Notes: generated by a model not told the origin, from the sequence alone. 64,000 nt of DNA from an uncultured Muribaculaceae bacterium (GCA_910584055.1 CAJTZS010000022.1:6771-70770); one strand, 5' to 3'. Positions 29,201 to 38,183 are shown, counted from the first letter of the stretch. Made by a program: numbers and translations.

Positions 29201-29661
29201 ACGGCTCATGGCGCGGCTTTGACCTCAGCGTAGCTTTCCAGGGAGTAGGCAGCCAGCTTAAACGCAAGACCGCCACCATGGTTCAGCCGTTGCGTGATAA
29301 TTTCGGCAATATCCCCAAACTTATCGACGGCCGCTACTGGAGCAATTACAACACCCCTGAAGAGAATCTGCGTGCGGAATATCCGCGTCTAACCTCCACG
29401 CAGTCTTCATACAACTATGCAATGTCCGATTTCTGGCTTTTCAAGAGCCATTATCTGAGATTGAAGAACATATCCTTGGGGTATACACTGCCTCAGAGTG
29501 TCACCAAACACTTCTTCGTGCAGGCATTGCGTTTCTACGTTGCCGCCAACGACCTCTTCTGCATCACCAATTATCCGAGAGGTTGGGATTACGAGGGGTA
29601 TGGCTCTACAAGTTATCCGATTACAAAATCTTTTATCTGCGGCGTTAACATCACATTTTAA
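26299..29661 (+). CDS. SusC-family TonB-dependent transporter with STN signalling domain
   Basis: 1120 residues from ATG 26299; a TTG at 26287 and an ATG at 26338 are alternatives. Domains: signal peptide, STN (about 43-115: ELIEKQSGCHFVYNKDI, APLESALNKLFAGRGISYEI), CarboxypepD-type domain (128-205), TonB box VVVVGYGTMKKKDLTG, plug (215-325) and a barrel ending ICGVNITF. The STN domain contacts FecR-type anti-sigma factors, matching the sigma/FecR pair at 21645-23223; the SusC of locus A lacks it. It imports the locus B glycan. susD starts 6 nt later. Confidence 0.95.
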   Translation: MRKIQFLFRKRIIMNGLFHCAGLLLVFLTAVCFPLSAEARKDMRVTLNETGIPMPKLLELIEKQSGCHFVYNKDITDFNAKVSLKVADAPLESALNKLFAGRGISYEIDDKYVILKAGGKAQPKKSVPMKVTGIISNKNAEPLIGATIAVKGKKARAVAGLDGDYTIDASKGDVLVFTYIGFSPKEVKVGSDNKIDVVLEESETLLGEVVVVGYGTMKKKDLTGAVSSINGDAITDRKVSMLSSALQGALSGVQVTRSGSDPSAGADIKIRGITTIGDSNPLIIVDGVPADNINDINPQDVKDVTVLKDAASAAIYGSRAAAGVILITTKRASDGKVSLQYSYEYGYEKPTTQPDYVDVTRFMAMTNELRWNDAGNGPDHFPTYIPAVINNYATLHAQNPNSYPDTDWRGLLLKGHSNRQSHNFRISGGTSVIRTTASIGYDMNDGLYADKDYNRFTVRMNNDITINKYIQAAIDVNVKRSTSTNPNYDPMNACYLMPPVYAAMWEDGRIADGKSGDNPYAALNYGGTTKNHYNQVGGKAAVYITPVKGLKLSAIVSPIWNDWSGKQFRKRIEYFSADDPDNLIGAINGYASTYLSESRGKSFSLTKQFLANYDNTFGDHSVSALVGYEDNSFETESIWAARDNFALTEFPYLDRGNADYQTNGGNASHTAYRSVFGRAMYNYQGRYLLQANIRCDRSSRFDKKYRAGWFPSVSAGWVVTSEPWFRKLELEPWLSFLKVRASYGLLGNDRVGNYPYLPLLNYTDALFWEGNKGVTSITAAQWQYAIRDISWETTKTFGVGLDLAFFDSRLNVTADYYYKITKDMILDIDIPDYIGYDNPQQNTGKMRTTGFEVELRWRDRIADFSYSVAANLSDYTSKMGYLGGNQFLGDQIKTMGSYFNEWYGYRSDGIFQTQEEINNYPVMNSSVRPGDIKYLKADPNDKTPVSPDKDRVFLGNSQPRWQYGLTLNGSWRGFDLSVAFQGVGSQLKRKTATMVQPLRDNFGNIPKLIDGRYWSNYNTPEENLRAEYPRLTSTQSSYNYAMSDFWLFKSHYLRLKNISLGYTLPQSVTKHFFVQALRFYVAANDLFCITNYPRGWDYEGYGSTSYPITKSFICGVNITF

Positions 29662-29667
29662 ATCATC

Positions 29668-31374
29668 ATGAAAACATTATATTCTATTTTGTTCCTGACT
29701 CTTGCCTTATCCCTGAGTTCATGTGCGGATCTTGATTTATATCCCCTCGACACAGGTTCGAGCGACTCATGGTATAAGACCGAAGAGGAGGTGAAAGCTT
29801 CCATTGCCGGACTTTACAGGGCTGAGTTCTTCCCGATTGACGGCGATAACTGGACTGACAACCATCAGAGCCGTGACCGTCTCAACGATTTTACGGCAGC
29901 CACTCTTAACGGTGAATCCTGGGATGTGAAGAACCGTTGGCAGAATGCCTATAAATCAATCGCGAGATGCAATATCCTGCTCAACAAATTGGCTTCTCCA
30001 TCCGAGATAGGGATAAATGAAGAGAAAGCCGAACTTTACAGGGCACAGGTTCTGTTCGTGCGCGCCACGCAATACGGTATCCTCACTTCATGTTTCGGGG
30101 ATGTTGTGTGGGTTGACAGAGAGATATCGATTGACGATGCTTTCACCATGGGACGCACCGACCGCGAGGAGGTTATGGAAAAAGTTTACGCGGATTATGA
30201 CCGCGCGGCAGCTGCCCTTCCTCTCAGCTACGGCACCCAGCAGGAGCTTGCCACAAAGTCGGCGGCACTTGCCCTCAAGGCGCGTTACGCGTTATACAAC
30301 GAAGACTGGGATATTGCCGCCAAGGCGGCGAAGGATTGCATGGACCTTGGTTGCAATGAACTTTATCCCGATTTCGGGGAACTGTTCCTGTCATCGACCC
30401 ATCACGCCAAGGAGAATCTCCTTTCATGGCCTTATTCTCTTGAACTCGGTATACACACGGAAAGTGAGGGCTATATACAGGGTCTTTGCCCGAGGAACAG
30501 GGGTGGATATGGTTCTGAATACCCTTCATGGGAGCTGTTCGCGTCATTCCTCTGCACTGACGGTCTGCCGATAGACGAATCTCCACGTTTCAATCCTCAG
30601 AAACCTTTTGAGAACCGCGACCCGCGTTGTGCCTACACGGTTGTGGAATTCGGCACGCAGCATTGCGGTGTCATTTATGATCCCAATCCGAACGTGACTG
30701 AAGTTTACAGTTCTATTAGTGGCAAGAATATAACCAATCTTGATTGCAAGTCGGGAAGTCAGTATGCTTCATACAACGGGTTGTTGCTTAAGAAAGGTGT
30801 GGATGAGTCTTATATAAACGGCGGTAGCTGGAAGGTTGCTTACGACCGCGTGTTCGTAAGGTATGCCGAGGTTTTACTGACATATGCTGAGGCAATGATA
30901 GAAGCCGGGAAGATAGACAACAGTGTCCTCGATGCAATAAATATGGTTCGCGCGCGTGCTTACAAGGCTGATTACCGCAACGGCAGCGCCTATCCGAAAG
31001 TTGTTACGAAAGATCGCGATGCCTTGCGCAGTATTGTCCGTGTTGAGCGCAGGATGGAATTCGCATACGAAGGTTTGCGCAGGATGGATTTAATCCGTTG
31101 GCGAATCGCAGAGAAGGTGCTCAACACTCCTGACTACGGATTGCTCGACAAGGATGCGCTCGTTTCGAAGCTTGTTGACAAGAACCTATGGTTCTGGCCG
31201 GAGAAGCCTCAGATTGATGAAAACGGTTGCGCTGATTTCTCCCAGATTTATAACAAGGGATTGTGCAAGATCATAACCCGCCGTCAGTTTGACGCATCCA
31301 AGAATTATCTTTGGCCGATTCCTTCACAGGAGGTGATAACAAATCCATATCTGGGGCAGAACGACAATTATTAA
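29668..31374 (+). CDS. SusD/RagB-family surface glycan-binding lipoprotein
   Basis: 568 residues. Lipoprotein signal (LALSLSSC, Cys19), N-terminal SusD-like region (DLDLYPLDTGSSDSWYKTEEEVKASIAGLYRA), helical repeats, and C-terminal VRYAEVLLTYAEAMIEAG, INMVRARA and VRVERRMEFAYEGLRRMDLIRW. It pairs with the STN-SusC 6 nt upstream and is followed 18 nt later by the GH30-like lipoprotein; all read from P2. Confidence 0.95.
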   Translation: MKTLYSILFLTLALSLSSCADLDLYPLDTGSSDSWYKTEEEVKASIAGLYRAEFFPIDGDNWTDNHQSRDRLNDFTAATLNGESWDVKNRWQNAYKSIARCNILLNKLASPSEIGINEEKAELYRAQVLFVRATQYGILTSCFGDVVWVDREISIDDAFTMGRTDREEVMEKVYADYDRAAAALPLSYGTQQELATKSAALALKARYALYNEDWDIAAKAAKDCMDLGCNELYPDFGELFLSSTHHAKENLLSWPYSLELGIHTESEGYIQGLCPRNRGGYGSEYPSWELFASFLCTDGLPIDESPRFNPQKPFENRDPRCAYTVVEFGTQHCGVIYDPNPNVTEVYSSISGKNITNLDCKSGSQYASYNGLLLKKGVDESYINGGSWKVAYDRVFVRYAEVLLTYAEAMIEAGKIDNSVLDAINMVRARAYKADYRNGSAYPKVVTKDRDALRSIVRVERRMEFAYEGLRRMDLIRWRIAEKVLNTPDYGLLDKDALVSKLVDKNLWFWPEKPQIDENGCADFSQIYNKGLCKIITRRQFDASKNYLWPIPSQEVITNPYLGQNDNY

Positions 31375-31392
31375 AACTAAAAAATATACAGA

Positions 31393-32913
31393 ATGAAATA
31401 TCTTTTGAAAAATATATTGGCAATCGGGGCGTTTGCTGTGTTGCTGCCGGCAACGACGGCCTGTTCCGAGAAATATCTTACGTATAACCATACGCCGGGA
31501 GAGAAAACCGAGAAGCCCGAGGATCCGGGAGAGGTTGAGGTGCCTGATAATATGGCGAAGGGAGCTTATAAACTGCTCGCGGATAAGCCCGGACAGGTGA
31601 TAAAGGGTCTCGGATTCGAGATTCAGGGAGAGATTGCGGCGGAAGCTGATGTAAACAATGAGAACCGTCCTTTAGGTGTTCCCTACGACCTTGTGCCTTC
31701 GGAGCGTAAGCGTCTTGCGGAGGAGATGCTCAAGGGGTTTAGGTATATGCGTGTCGGAATGGGAATCTATTTCCGAGGCGTTACCCCCGACCATAAGAAT
31801 ATGATCGAACGCAAGGAGGGTCAGGCAGAGGCTATGGTGCAACTGATGAAGGATGCCGGAGTGGAGGGAATCTCGATGGAATACTGGAGTCCGGCTCCAT
31901 ACTGGAAGTCTAACGGGAATTTCATAGACGGCACTTTGAAGAGTTTTGACGATGATTTCTTGGAGGAATTCACTGATGCCCTCGTTCAGGATGTGAAATA
32001 TATGAAAGACAAGGGTTTCAAGGTTTCTACGTGGGGATTGCAGAATGAATGTATATATCCGGAGGTGGGCTATGCGCACTGCCATTATACAGAAGATCAG
32101 TTTGTGAAGGTATTCGGCAAAATTGCTCCAAAAATCCGCGCCCTTGATTCCGACATAGAGATAATCTATGACACGAACAGCGGTCAGAACGGCTCCTATG
32201 GTCCCAAACTCTGGCAGGAGAACCCGCAGCTCCTCAAATATGTGGATGCCTGGGTGTACCACCGCATCGGAGACAATTCGGATGTCGTGATGGATCGCCG
32301 TGACAGCTATAAGGCCAACAGCCAGGACAAACCGATATACCAGAATGAGTATGAATATTTCTCAGATCAGGTGAAGGCCACCACTTTCGAGTGGCTGATG
32401 GTCAATACCGCGCAGTCTATCATGAACTGGATGACATTCATAGAATCTCCGAAATGGTATTGGCTTCATGCATTGAAACCCATCGATGACACCTGGAATC
32501 GCGATGGTTTCGGTCTCGGAGTGTGGCGTCCGTCATATTCCAACGAAAGTCATGATTATCCGGAGCTCGCCCACGGGCACTGGGAGTTCAACTGGCAAAA
32601 CTATAACGCGATCGCAGGTTTCCTGAAATACATGCCCTGGGATTCTCGCAGATATAACGTGGAGGAGGATGAAGAGCGCCACGACAACCGTATCATGGCG
32701 TGGAAAACCCCGGAAGGAAAGCTTGTGATGGCAATGACAAACCGCTCCGACGACTGGTTCGAGTTTGATGTTACGCTCGACGGCGCGAAGAATATGAAAG
32801 GCTTCCGTTTCGACAAGAACGGCAGAGATGTGGAAATAGGCTCCAACAGCGGCGCTTCAACAGTCACAGCCAAGCTGAAACCATGGAGCATAGAATTTTG
32901 GGTTGAGCAATGA
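31393..32913 (+). CDS. GH30-like clan-A glycoside hydrolase, surface lipoprotein
   Basis: 506 residues with a lipoprotein signal (PATTAC, Cys24) and a Pro/Glu-rich linker (32-52). The barrel has SMEYWSPAPYWKSNG, WGLQNE with candidate acid/base Glu219 at the end of strand 4, and IYQNEYEYF with candidate nucleophile Glu319 (Glu321 is possible). A C-terminal beta-domain follows (FLKYMPWDSRRY..., AMTNRSDDWFEFDV). The pattern resembles GH30 endo-acting enzymes, but subfamily and substrate (beta-glucan or beta-galactan) cannot be told. Surface anchoring directly after SusD suggests it makes the first cuts. Its stop overlaps the next start by 4 nt (ATGA). Confidence 0.75.
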   Translation: MKYLLKNILAIGAFAVLLPATTACSEKYLTYNHTPGEKTEKPEDPGEVEVPDNMAKGAYKLLADKPGQVIKGLGFEIQGEIAAEADVNNENRPLGVPYDLVPSERKRLAEEMLKGFRYMRVGMGIYFRGVTPDHKNMIERKEGQAEAMVQLMKDAGVEGISMEYWSPAPYWKSNGNFIDGTLKSFDDDFLEEFTDALVQDVKYMKDKGFKVSTWGLQNECIYPEVGYAHCHYTEDQFVKVFGKIAPKIRALDSDIEIIYDTNSGQNGSYGPKLWQENPQLLKYVDAWVYHRIGDNSDVVMDRRDSYKANSQDKPIYQNEYEYFSDQVKATTFEWLMVNTAQSIMNWMTFIESPKWYWLHALKPIDDTWNRDGFGLGVWRPSYSNESHDYPELAHGHWEFNWQNYNAIAGFLKYMPWDSRRYNVEEDEERHDNRIMAWKTPEGKLVMAMTNRSDDWFEFDVTLDGAKNMKGFRFDKNGRDVEIGSNSGASTVTAKLKPWSIEFWVEQ

Positions 32914-35390
32914 AAGGTAAAGGTAAAAAAGGAATTTGTAAGGTCGTTTCCATTCTCGTTGCATCCGGCATGCTTGCCGGATGTAACGGAACGGGAACCG
33001 TTGCCGGAGAGGGGGAGCGTTATCCGCAGTTCGGAGGCGTTTATCCCCATCTCGCGTATTATAATAACGAAGGTGAATGCGGCACAGGCGCTGTTGTGCC
33101 ATGGCAGGGAAAGCTCTGGGTAATAACTTACGGCCCGCATCTTCCCTGGGGATCAAGCGATAAGCTGTATGAGATTGACGATTCGCTTTCCGTGAAGGTG
33201 CGTCCCGAAAGCATCGGGGGCACACCTGCTGACCGCATGATTCATAAGGAAAGCGGTCAACTCATCATCGGTCCCTATTTTATCGACTCGCTCTGCAATG
33301 TCAGGGCATTGTCGTATTCCGATGCTCAGGGACGATACACCGGAGTGGCGCGTCACCTTACCGACCCCGCGAACAAGGTGTATATAGCCACGATGGAGGA
33401 GGGTTTCTACGAAGTTGATGTCAATACATTGGAACATAAGGAACTTTATCCGGATGCAAATTCGGGAGAGCACGACGACAACGGAGTGAACCCACAGAAC
33501 GATCTGCTGCCAGGTGCGCACGGAAAAGGTCTTTATAGCGGTCAGGGAGTGATGGTGTTCTCCAATAATGGCGAGGCTGTGCCCGAGGCATTGGAAAAAT
33601 TCAATATCCCCTCGGGTTGTCTTGCGGAATGGGATGGTAAAGACTGGAAGGTTGTGAGACGTAACCAGTTCACGGAGGTGACAGGCCCGGGAGGAATAAA
33701 TGGGAATTCTTCACCCGAGACGGATCCTATATATGCACTTGGCTGGGATTACAAATCAATCCTGCTTGGTGTGCGTGAAAACGGGAGATGGGATTTTTAC
33801 AGGCTTCCGAAGGCGAGTCATTCGTATGACGGCGCACACGGCTGGAACACTGAATGGCCACGTATCCGTGAGGTGGGAACGCCGGAATCACCTTTGAAGC
33901 TGATGACCATGCATGGCATGTTCTGGAAATTCCCCGAAAAATTCGGTAAAGATGAGACCGGAGGTATCCGTCCTCTCTCCGCCTATCTGAAGGTTATCGG
34001 TGATTTCACGCGTTGGAACGACAGGCTCGTCTTCGGGTGTGACGATTCCGCGAAGAAGGAATTTCTCAATACAAGAAAAATCAAGGGGGGAATTGCCGGT
34101 CCGGGACAAAGCAACTCCAATCTGTGGTTCCTTTCTCCCGAAAGGCTTACGGATCTTGGACCGGTGAACGCGGCCGGGGCGGTGTGGCTCAATGAGGCAA
34201 TATCCGCCGGTGAGTTTAGCGAGCCTTTCCTTTTCGGTGCGTGGCCAAAAAGATGTGCTTGGATCCGTAATGACGGAGGGGAGTCGGTGACGTTTACGTT
34301 TGAAGTGGAGGATTCCAAAGGGAAGAGTATACTCAGAAAGGAAACTGTTCCTGCCTCGGGGTCGCGTTTCGTGGAATTCTCTTCTTCCGACAAAGGGGAG
34401 TGGATTCGCGTGTTTGCGGATAAATCAACCAAAGGGAGCGTGGTGTTCTCGTTCTCCGGAGAGGAGAAAAGGGGAGACAAGACCTCCGACATCTTCAACG
34501 GATTGGCGAAGATTGGGGAATCCCCCGATTCCGAGGGTTTATTGTATTGTCTTGGCAATGACAGCCGTAAACTCGGTATTGCCGCATCCACGGAGAACGG
34601 GACATCCTATTATGAACTTGATGGCGGCATGAATCTCATAAAGAAGGATGACAAAGCCAAGGAGTCATTCATACGTGAGAAACTTCCTGTTTCGTCAGCA
34701 GGAATGGAGATCACTTCCGGGTCTGTAGCCATAACCGATGACAAGGGGCGCAAATGGAATCTTCCGTTAGGACAGGGAGCGTTCACAACGCCGACGAAAA
34801 GCCATAAGCTCAGGATTTGCCGGGAGGTGGCAACCGAACGTGATCTACTCAACGCCCATGGCACATTCTATGAGCTGCCTGCGGAAAATGCCGACGGTTT
34901 CGCGAAGATCCGTCCGGTTTCCTCCCATAACCTTAGCATCAACGACTATGCGTCGTTCAGGGGGATGCTCGTGATGACAGGTGTGGTAGAAAGCAACGTC
35001 GCGGATAATGAGCGTCTGATAAAATCTGATGACGGTAAACTGACACTATGGGCAGGTTCAATCGATGACCTGTGGAAACTCGGCAAGCCGACGGGTCATG
35101 GCGGCCCGTGGGTTGACAAGGATGTTGTTGCGGGAGAATATTCAGAACCTTACCTGATAGGTTTCTATGATGACCGTGTGCTCAATATTTCCCACAAGTC
35201 TGACAAGAAGGTGACATTTACCATCGAGGCGGACCCGACAGGGGAAGGGGACTGGATGCATTATGGAGATTTCGAGGTTTCTCCCGGAGATTCATTGTTG
35301 CATCGTTTCCCGGATGCATTCCAGGCCCGCTGGATACGCTTCAAGGTGAATGAGCCGTGTGTAGCCACGACATGGCTGGAATACCGCTGA
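32910..35390 (+). CDS. Large lipoprotein of unrecognised family, propeller-like N-terminal half
   Basis: 826 residues with a lipoprotein signal (ASGMLAGC, Cys25). The N-terminal half has repeated strand-rich motifs (GAVVPWQGKLWVITYGPHLPWGSSDKLYEID, split here by residues that look like blade turns; GGTPADRMIH; GQLIIGPYFID; KVYIATMEEGFYEVD) that look like a beta-propeller. The second half is beta-rich and contains two related segments, each with a GEFSEP/GEYSEP motif followed by a sandwich-like stretch. I cannot name the family. Its position, co-translated with the GH30-like enzyme (ATGA overlap) behind SusC/SusD, makes a glycan-cleaving or glycan-capturing role plausible. Several propeller families (for example GH145) act on plant glycans, but no catalytic residues can be assigned. 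Confidence 0.7.
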   Translation: MKGKGKKGICKVVSILVASGMLAGCNGTGTVAGEGERYPQFGGVYPHLAYYNNEGECGTGAVVPWQGKLWVITYGPHLPWGSSDKLYEIDDSLSVKVRPESIGGTPADRMIHKESGQLIIGPYFIDSLCNVRALSYSDAQGRYTGVARHLTDPANKVYIATMEEGFYEVDVNTLEHKELYPDANSGEHDDNGVNPQNDLLPGAHGKGLYSGQGVMVFSNNGEAVPEALEKFNIPSGCLAEWDGKDWKVVRRNQFTEVTGPGGINGNSSPETDPIYALGWDYKSILLGVRENGRWDFYRLPKASHSYDGAHGWNTEWPRIREVGTPESPLKLMTMHGMFWKFPEKFGKDETGGIRPLSAYLKVIGDFTRWNDRLVFGCDDSAKKEFLNTRKIKGGIAGPGQSNSNLWFLSPERLTDLGPVNAAGAVWLNEAISAGEFSEPFLFGAWPKRCAWIRNDGGESVTFTFEVEDSKGKSILRKETVPASGSRFVEFSSSDKGEWIRVFADKSTKGSVVFSFSGEEKRGDKTSDIFNGLAKIGESPDSEGLLYCLGNDSRKLGIAASTENGTSYYELDGGMNLIKKDDKAKESFIREKLPVSSAGMEITSGSVAITDDKGRKWNLPLGQGAFTTPTKSHKLRICREVATERDLLNAHGTFYELPAENADGFAKIRPVSSHNLSINDYASFRGMLVMTGVVESNVADNERLIKSDDGKLTLWAGSIDDLWKLGKPTGHGGPWVDKDVVAGEYSEPYLIGFYDDRVLNISHKSDKKVTFTIEADPTGEGDWMHYGDFEVSPGDSLLHRFPDAFQARWIRFKVNEPCVATTWLEYR

Positions 35391-35394
35391 CAGG

Positions 35395-35424
35395 ATGTGT
35401 GATTCCGGTTTAAAGTCGCCTTAT
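35395..35424 (+). promoter_or_regulatory. Candidate ECF-sigma promoter P3 (small secreted protein/GH36/GH97-EEP group)
   Basis: ATGTGT (35395-35400), 14 nt, GTCGCCTTAT (35415-35424), 46 nt before ATG 35471. Same boxes and spacing as P1 and P2; it shares AAGTCGCCTTAT with P2. Confidence 0.7.
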
Positions 35425-35470
35425 CTATATAATCTGACTATACAAGCTGTTTAACTAAAAATATCATATC

Positions 35471-35995
35471 ATGAAAAGATTCTTAACTTTAGCTTTATTG
35501 TGTTCTTCATTTACTTGTGTATATGCCGCTGATGTGAAAGCGGGGGTAGACGGTGGAGTTGAAGACTGGGGGGTCGTGGAAAACGGCCTACTGTCTGTAA
35601 AGGTCAGCATCACCAATGCGAATGCAGCGTCCCTGACACTTGACGGGGAGGAAACCCCGGTCTCATTGGCGGACGGCGTAAACACTGTGCGCGTCCCGGA
35701 CTCAAACCGTGTTTTTATCGTGAGATCAAAAGAAGGTTTCGCGTTGAAGTCGGTTACGGTCGGTGGTAAACCCGTGCCTGTGGTCGAAGGAGTGGCGACA
35801 GTGACGTGTGAGCCGGGTAAAGAGGTAATTATTACAACCGGTTCCGATACATCGTCCGTTGTCACTGCAATCGATGCGGAGACAATAGACAAAACGCGAT
35901 ATTTTGATTTGACCGGCATGGAGGTCAAGGTTCCTGCCAAAGGCCATATCTATATAATGCTCAAGGATGGTAAGGCTGTCAAAGTGCGCATGTAG
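35471..35995 (+). CDS. Small secreted protein with sorting-type C-terminal tail
   Basis: 174 residues with a signal peptide (MKRFLTLALLCSSFTCVYA). The body holds beta-rich segments (VSITNANAASLTLDGEETPV, GFALKSVTVGGKPVPVVEG); the C-terminus (RYFDLTGMEVKVPAKGHIYIMLKDG...) resembles the tails of the minus-strand operon and the GH13 protein. It is the first gene after P3 and its 3' end overlaps the GH36 start by 29 nt. No function is recognised; an accessory binding protein is the simplest guess. Confidence 0.65.
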   Translation: MKRFLTLALLCSSFTCVYAADVKAGVDGGVEDWGVVENGLLSVKVSITNANAASLTLDGEETPVSLADGVNTVRVPDSNRVFIVRSKEGFALKSVTVGGKPVPVVEGVATVTCEPGKEVIITTGSDTSSVVTAIDAETIDKTRYFDLTGMEVKVPAKGHIYIMLKDGKAVKVRM

Positions 35996-38180
35996 TATCC
36001 TATCGCTAACAGTCCTTGCCGTTTCGCATACTGCTGCGGGGGAGACTGTGCATGTGCAGACTCCCTCCACTTCTCTTGTGCTTGAAGCGAACAAGGGCGA
36101 GGAACTGAAGTTTGTATACTACGGTACAGGGCTTGGGGCAGAAGAGATTCCGGGAATCGTTGCTGCTGGTATTCCGGATGCCAAGGCATATGCGGCTTAC
36201 GGGAAATATCCGGATGACGAGACACCGTTGTGGGTTGTCCATTCCGACGGCAATATGACGAGCCGCCTTGTGGTCAGGGAGGTCGTGACGGACAGTGCGG
36301 GGGGATCTTTTGTGACAAAGGTCATGACATCCGATGACGTATATCCTTTCGACGTGGATGTGTGTTACCGCACCTATCCCGATTCCGAAGTTTTTGAGAC
36401 TTGGACAGAGATCACCAACCGCGAGAAGGGTGAGGTATTGTTGACGCGTTACGACTCGGCTTATCTTCCGGTCCACATGGGCAACGTATGGGTCAGCCAT
36501 ATGGCGGGAACCTGGGCTAATGAGTCGAGGATAGTCGAGGAGCTGCTGTTGCCGGGAGTGATGCGGATAAGGAACAAGGATGGTGTCCGAAATTCGCAGA
36601 CCTCGCGGGCGGAGGTGATGCTCTCTCTCGATGGACCGCCGCATGAACGGCATGGCGCCACAATCGGCGCGGCATTGTGCTACAGCGGCAATTACGTGAT
36701 GGACATAGAGACCCATACCGGCCGGTATCACCATTTCAGGGCGGGAATAAACCCCGACAATTCATCATATCGCCTCAAACCCGGAGAGAGATTTGTGACA
36801 CCGCCGGTTGCGATGACGTTCAGTCTCGAAGGGAAAGGAGGTGTGAGCCGCAATTTCCACCGATGGGGAAGACAACATATGCTCCGTCATGGAGACAGTT
36901 CGCGTAAGGTGCTGCTCAACAGTTGGGAAGGGGTGTATTTCGATATCGACGAACCTAAGATGGTTGCGATGATTAAAGACGCATCCGCGCTTGGGGGCGA
37001 ATTGTTCGTGATGGATGACGGTTGGTTTGGAGGTAAATACCAACGCAATGATGATTCGAAAGCACTCGGCGACTGGGTGACAGACAGACGAAAATTGCCG
37101 AATGGCCTCAACGCCCTTGCCGACAGCGCAAGAGTTGCCGGCGTAGGTTTCGGCCTCTGGCTTGAACCGGAGATGGCAGATATCTCAAGCGAGATATACG
37201 AGAAGCATCCTGACTGGGTTCTGAAAGCCTCGCGACGCGACATAGTGGCAGGACGCGGCGGCTCGCAGGTTGTTCTCGATTTCTCGAATCCCAAGGTTCG
37301 TGATTACGCGGTGGATGTTGTTGACATGATTCTTAAGGAAAATCCCGGAATTGAATATATCAAGTGGGATTCAAACAGCGGCATCTACATGCATGGCTCC
37401 CAGCATCTTCCAAAAGAGAGGCAGAGCCATCTATATATCGACTGGCATAAAGGTTTCGAGGAGGTGCTCAAAAGGGTGCGTGAGCGTCATCCCGATATAG
37501 TGATGCAGGCCTGCGGGGGCGGTGGCGGTCGCGTCAACTGGGGAGTGCTCAGATATTTCGATGAATTCTGGACCAGCGACAACACCGACCCTCTCCAACG
37601 GATCTACATGCAATGGGGCACGTCGCACTTTTATCCCGCCATAGCCATGGCGGCGCATATAAGCGCGTCGCCGAATCATCAGACACGCCGGAGCACGCCT
37701 ATAAAATTCAGGGCGGACGTGGCGATGAGCGGGCGCCTCGGAATCGAGCTGCAACCCAAAGAGATGACGGAAGAGGAGAGGAATGTATGCCGACAGGCGA
37801 TTGCGGACTATAAGTCAGTGCGTGGCACTATCCAGTTTGGCGATCTCTACCGTTTGGTGTCTCCATACGATCGCCTCGGTGTGGCTTCGCTGATGTATGT
37901 GTCGCCGCAGAAGGATGATGCCGTGGTGTTCTGGTACAGGACAGAACCCTTTGCCGGGCAGATATTGCCGATGGTTAAACTTGACGGTCTCGAAAGGGAA
38001 AGAATGTATACCGTCACGGAACTCAACCGTATCGACGACACTCCGATGCCCTTTGAAGGGAAGAGTTATTCCGGAGCGTTCCTGATGGACAATGGTCTCG
38101 ATATCCCTTACCGTCATGATGTGCCCGATGACCGTAAAAGTGAATACTCAAGTCGGGTGTTGCATTTGGTTGCCCAATAA
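35967..38180 (+). CDS. GH36 alpha-galactosidase, secreted
   Basis: 737 residues. The start at 35967 lies inside the previous gene (29-nt overlap) and gives a complete signal peptide (MVRLSKCACSILSLTVLAVSHTAAG), which is why I keep it. GH36 signatures: FVMDDGWFGG (348-356), GFGLWLEPEM (394-403), IKWDSN with nucleophile Asp468, CGGGGGRVNWG (516-526) and FWTSDNTD with acid/base Asp538. These match retaining alpha-galactosidases, although SGGGR is replaced by GGGGR. The enzyme removes terminal alpha-galactose, probably in the periplasm. GH97-EEP follows after 77 nt that contain a hairpin. Confidence 0.93.
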   Translation: MVRLSKCACSILSLTVLAVSHTAAGETVHVQTPSTSLVLEANKGEELKFVYYGTGLGAEEIPGIVAAGIPDAKAYAAYGKYPDDETPLWVVHSDGNMTSRLVVREVVTDSAGGSFVTKVMTSDDVYPFDVDVCYRTYPDSEVFETWTEITNREKGEVLLTRYDSAYLPVHMGNVWVSHMAGTWANESRIVEELLLPGVMRIRNKDGVRNSQTSRAEVMLSLDGPPHERHGATIGAALCYSGNYVMDIETHTGRYHHFRAGINPDNSSYRLKPGERFVTPPVAMTFSLEGKGGVSRNFHRWGRQHMLRHGDSSRKVLLNSWEGVYFDIDEPKMVAMIKDASALGGELFVMDDGWFGGKYQRNDDSKALGDWVTDRRKLPNGLNALADSARVAGVGFGLWLEPEMADISSEIYEKHPDWVLKASRRDIVAGRGGSQVVLDFSNPKVRDYAVDVVDMILKENPGIEYIKWDSNSGIYMHGSQHLPKERQSHLYIDWHKGFEEVLKRVRERHPDIVMQACGGGGGRVNWGVLRYFDEFWTSDNTDPLQRIYMQWGTSHFYPAIAMAAHISASPNHQTRRSTPIKFRADVAMSGRLGIELQPKEMTEEERNVCRQAIADYKSVRGTIQFGDLYRLVSPYDRLGVASLMYVSPQKDDAVVFWYRTEPFAGQILPMVKLDGLERERMYTVTELNRIDDTPMPFEGKSYSGAFLMDNGLDIPYRHDVPDDRKSEYSSRVLHLVAQ

Positions 38181-38183
38181 AAT

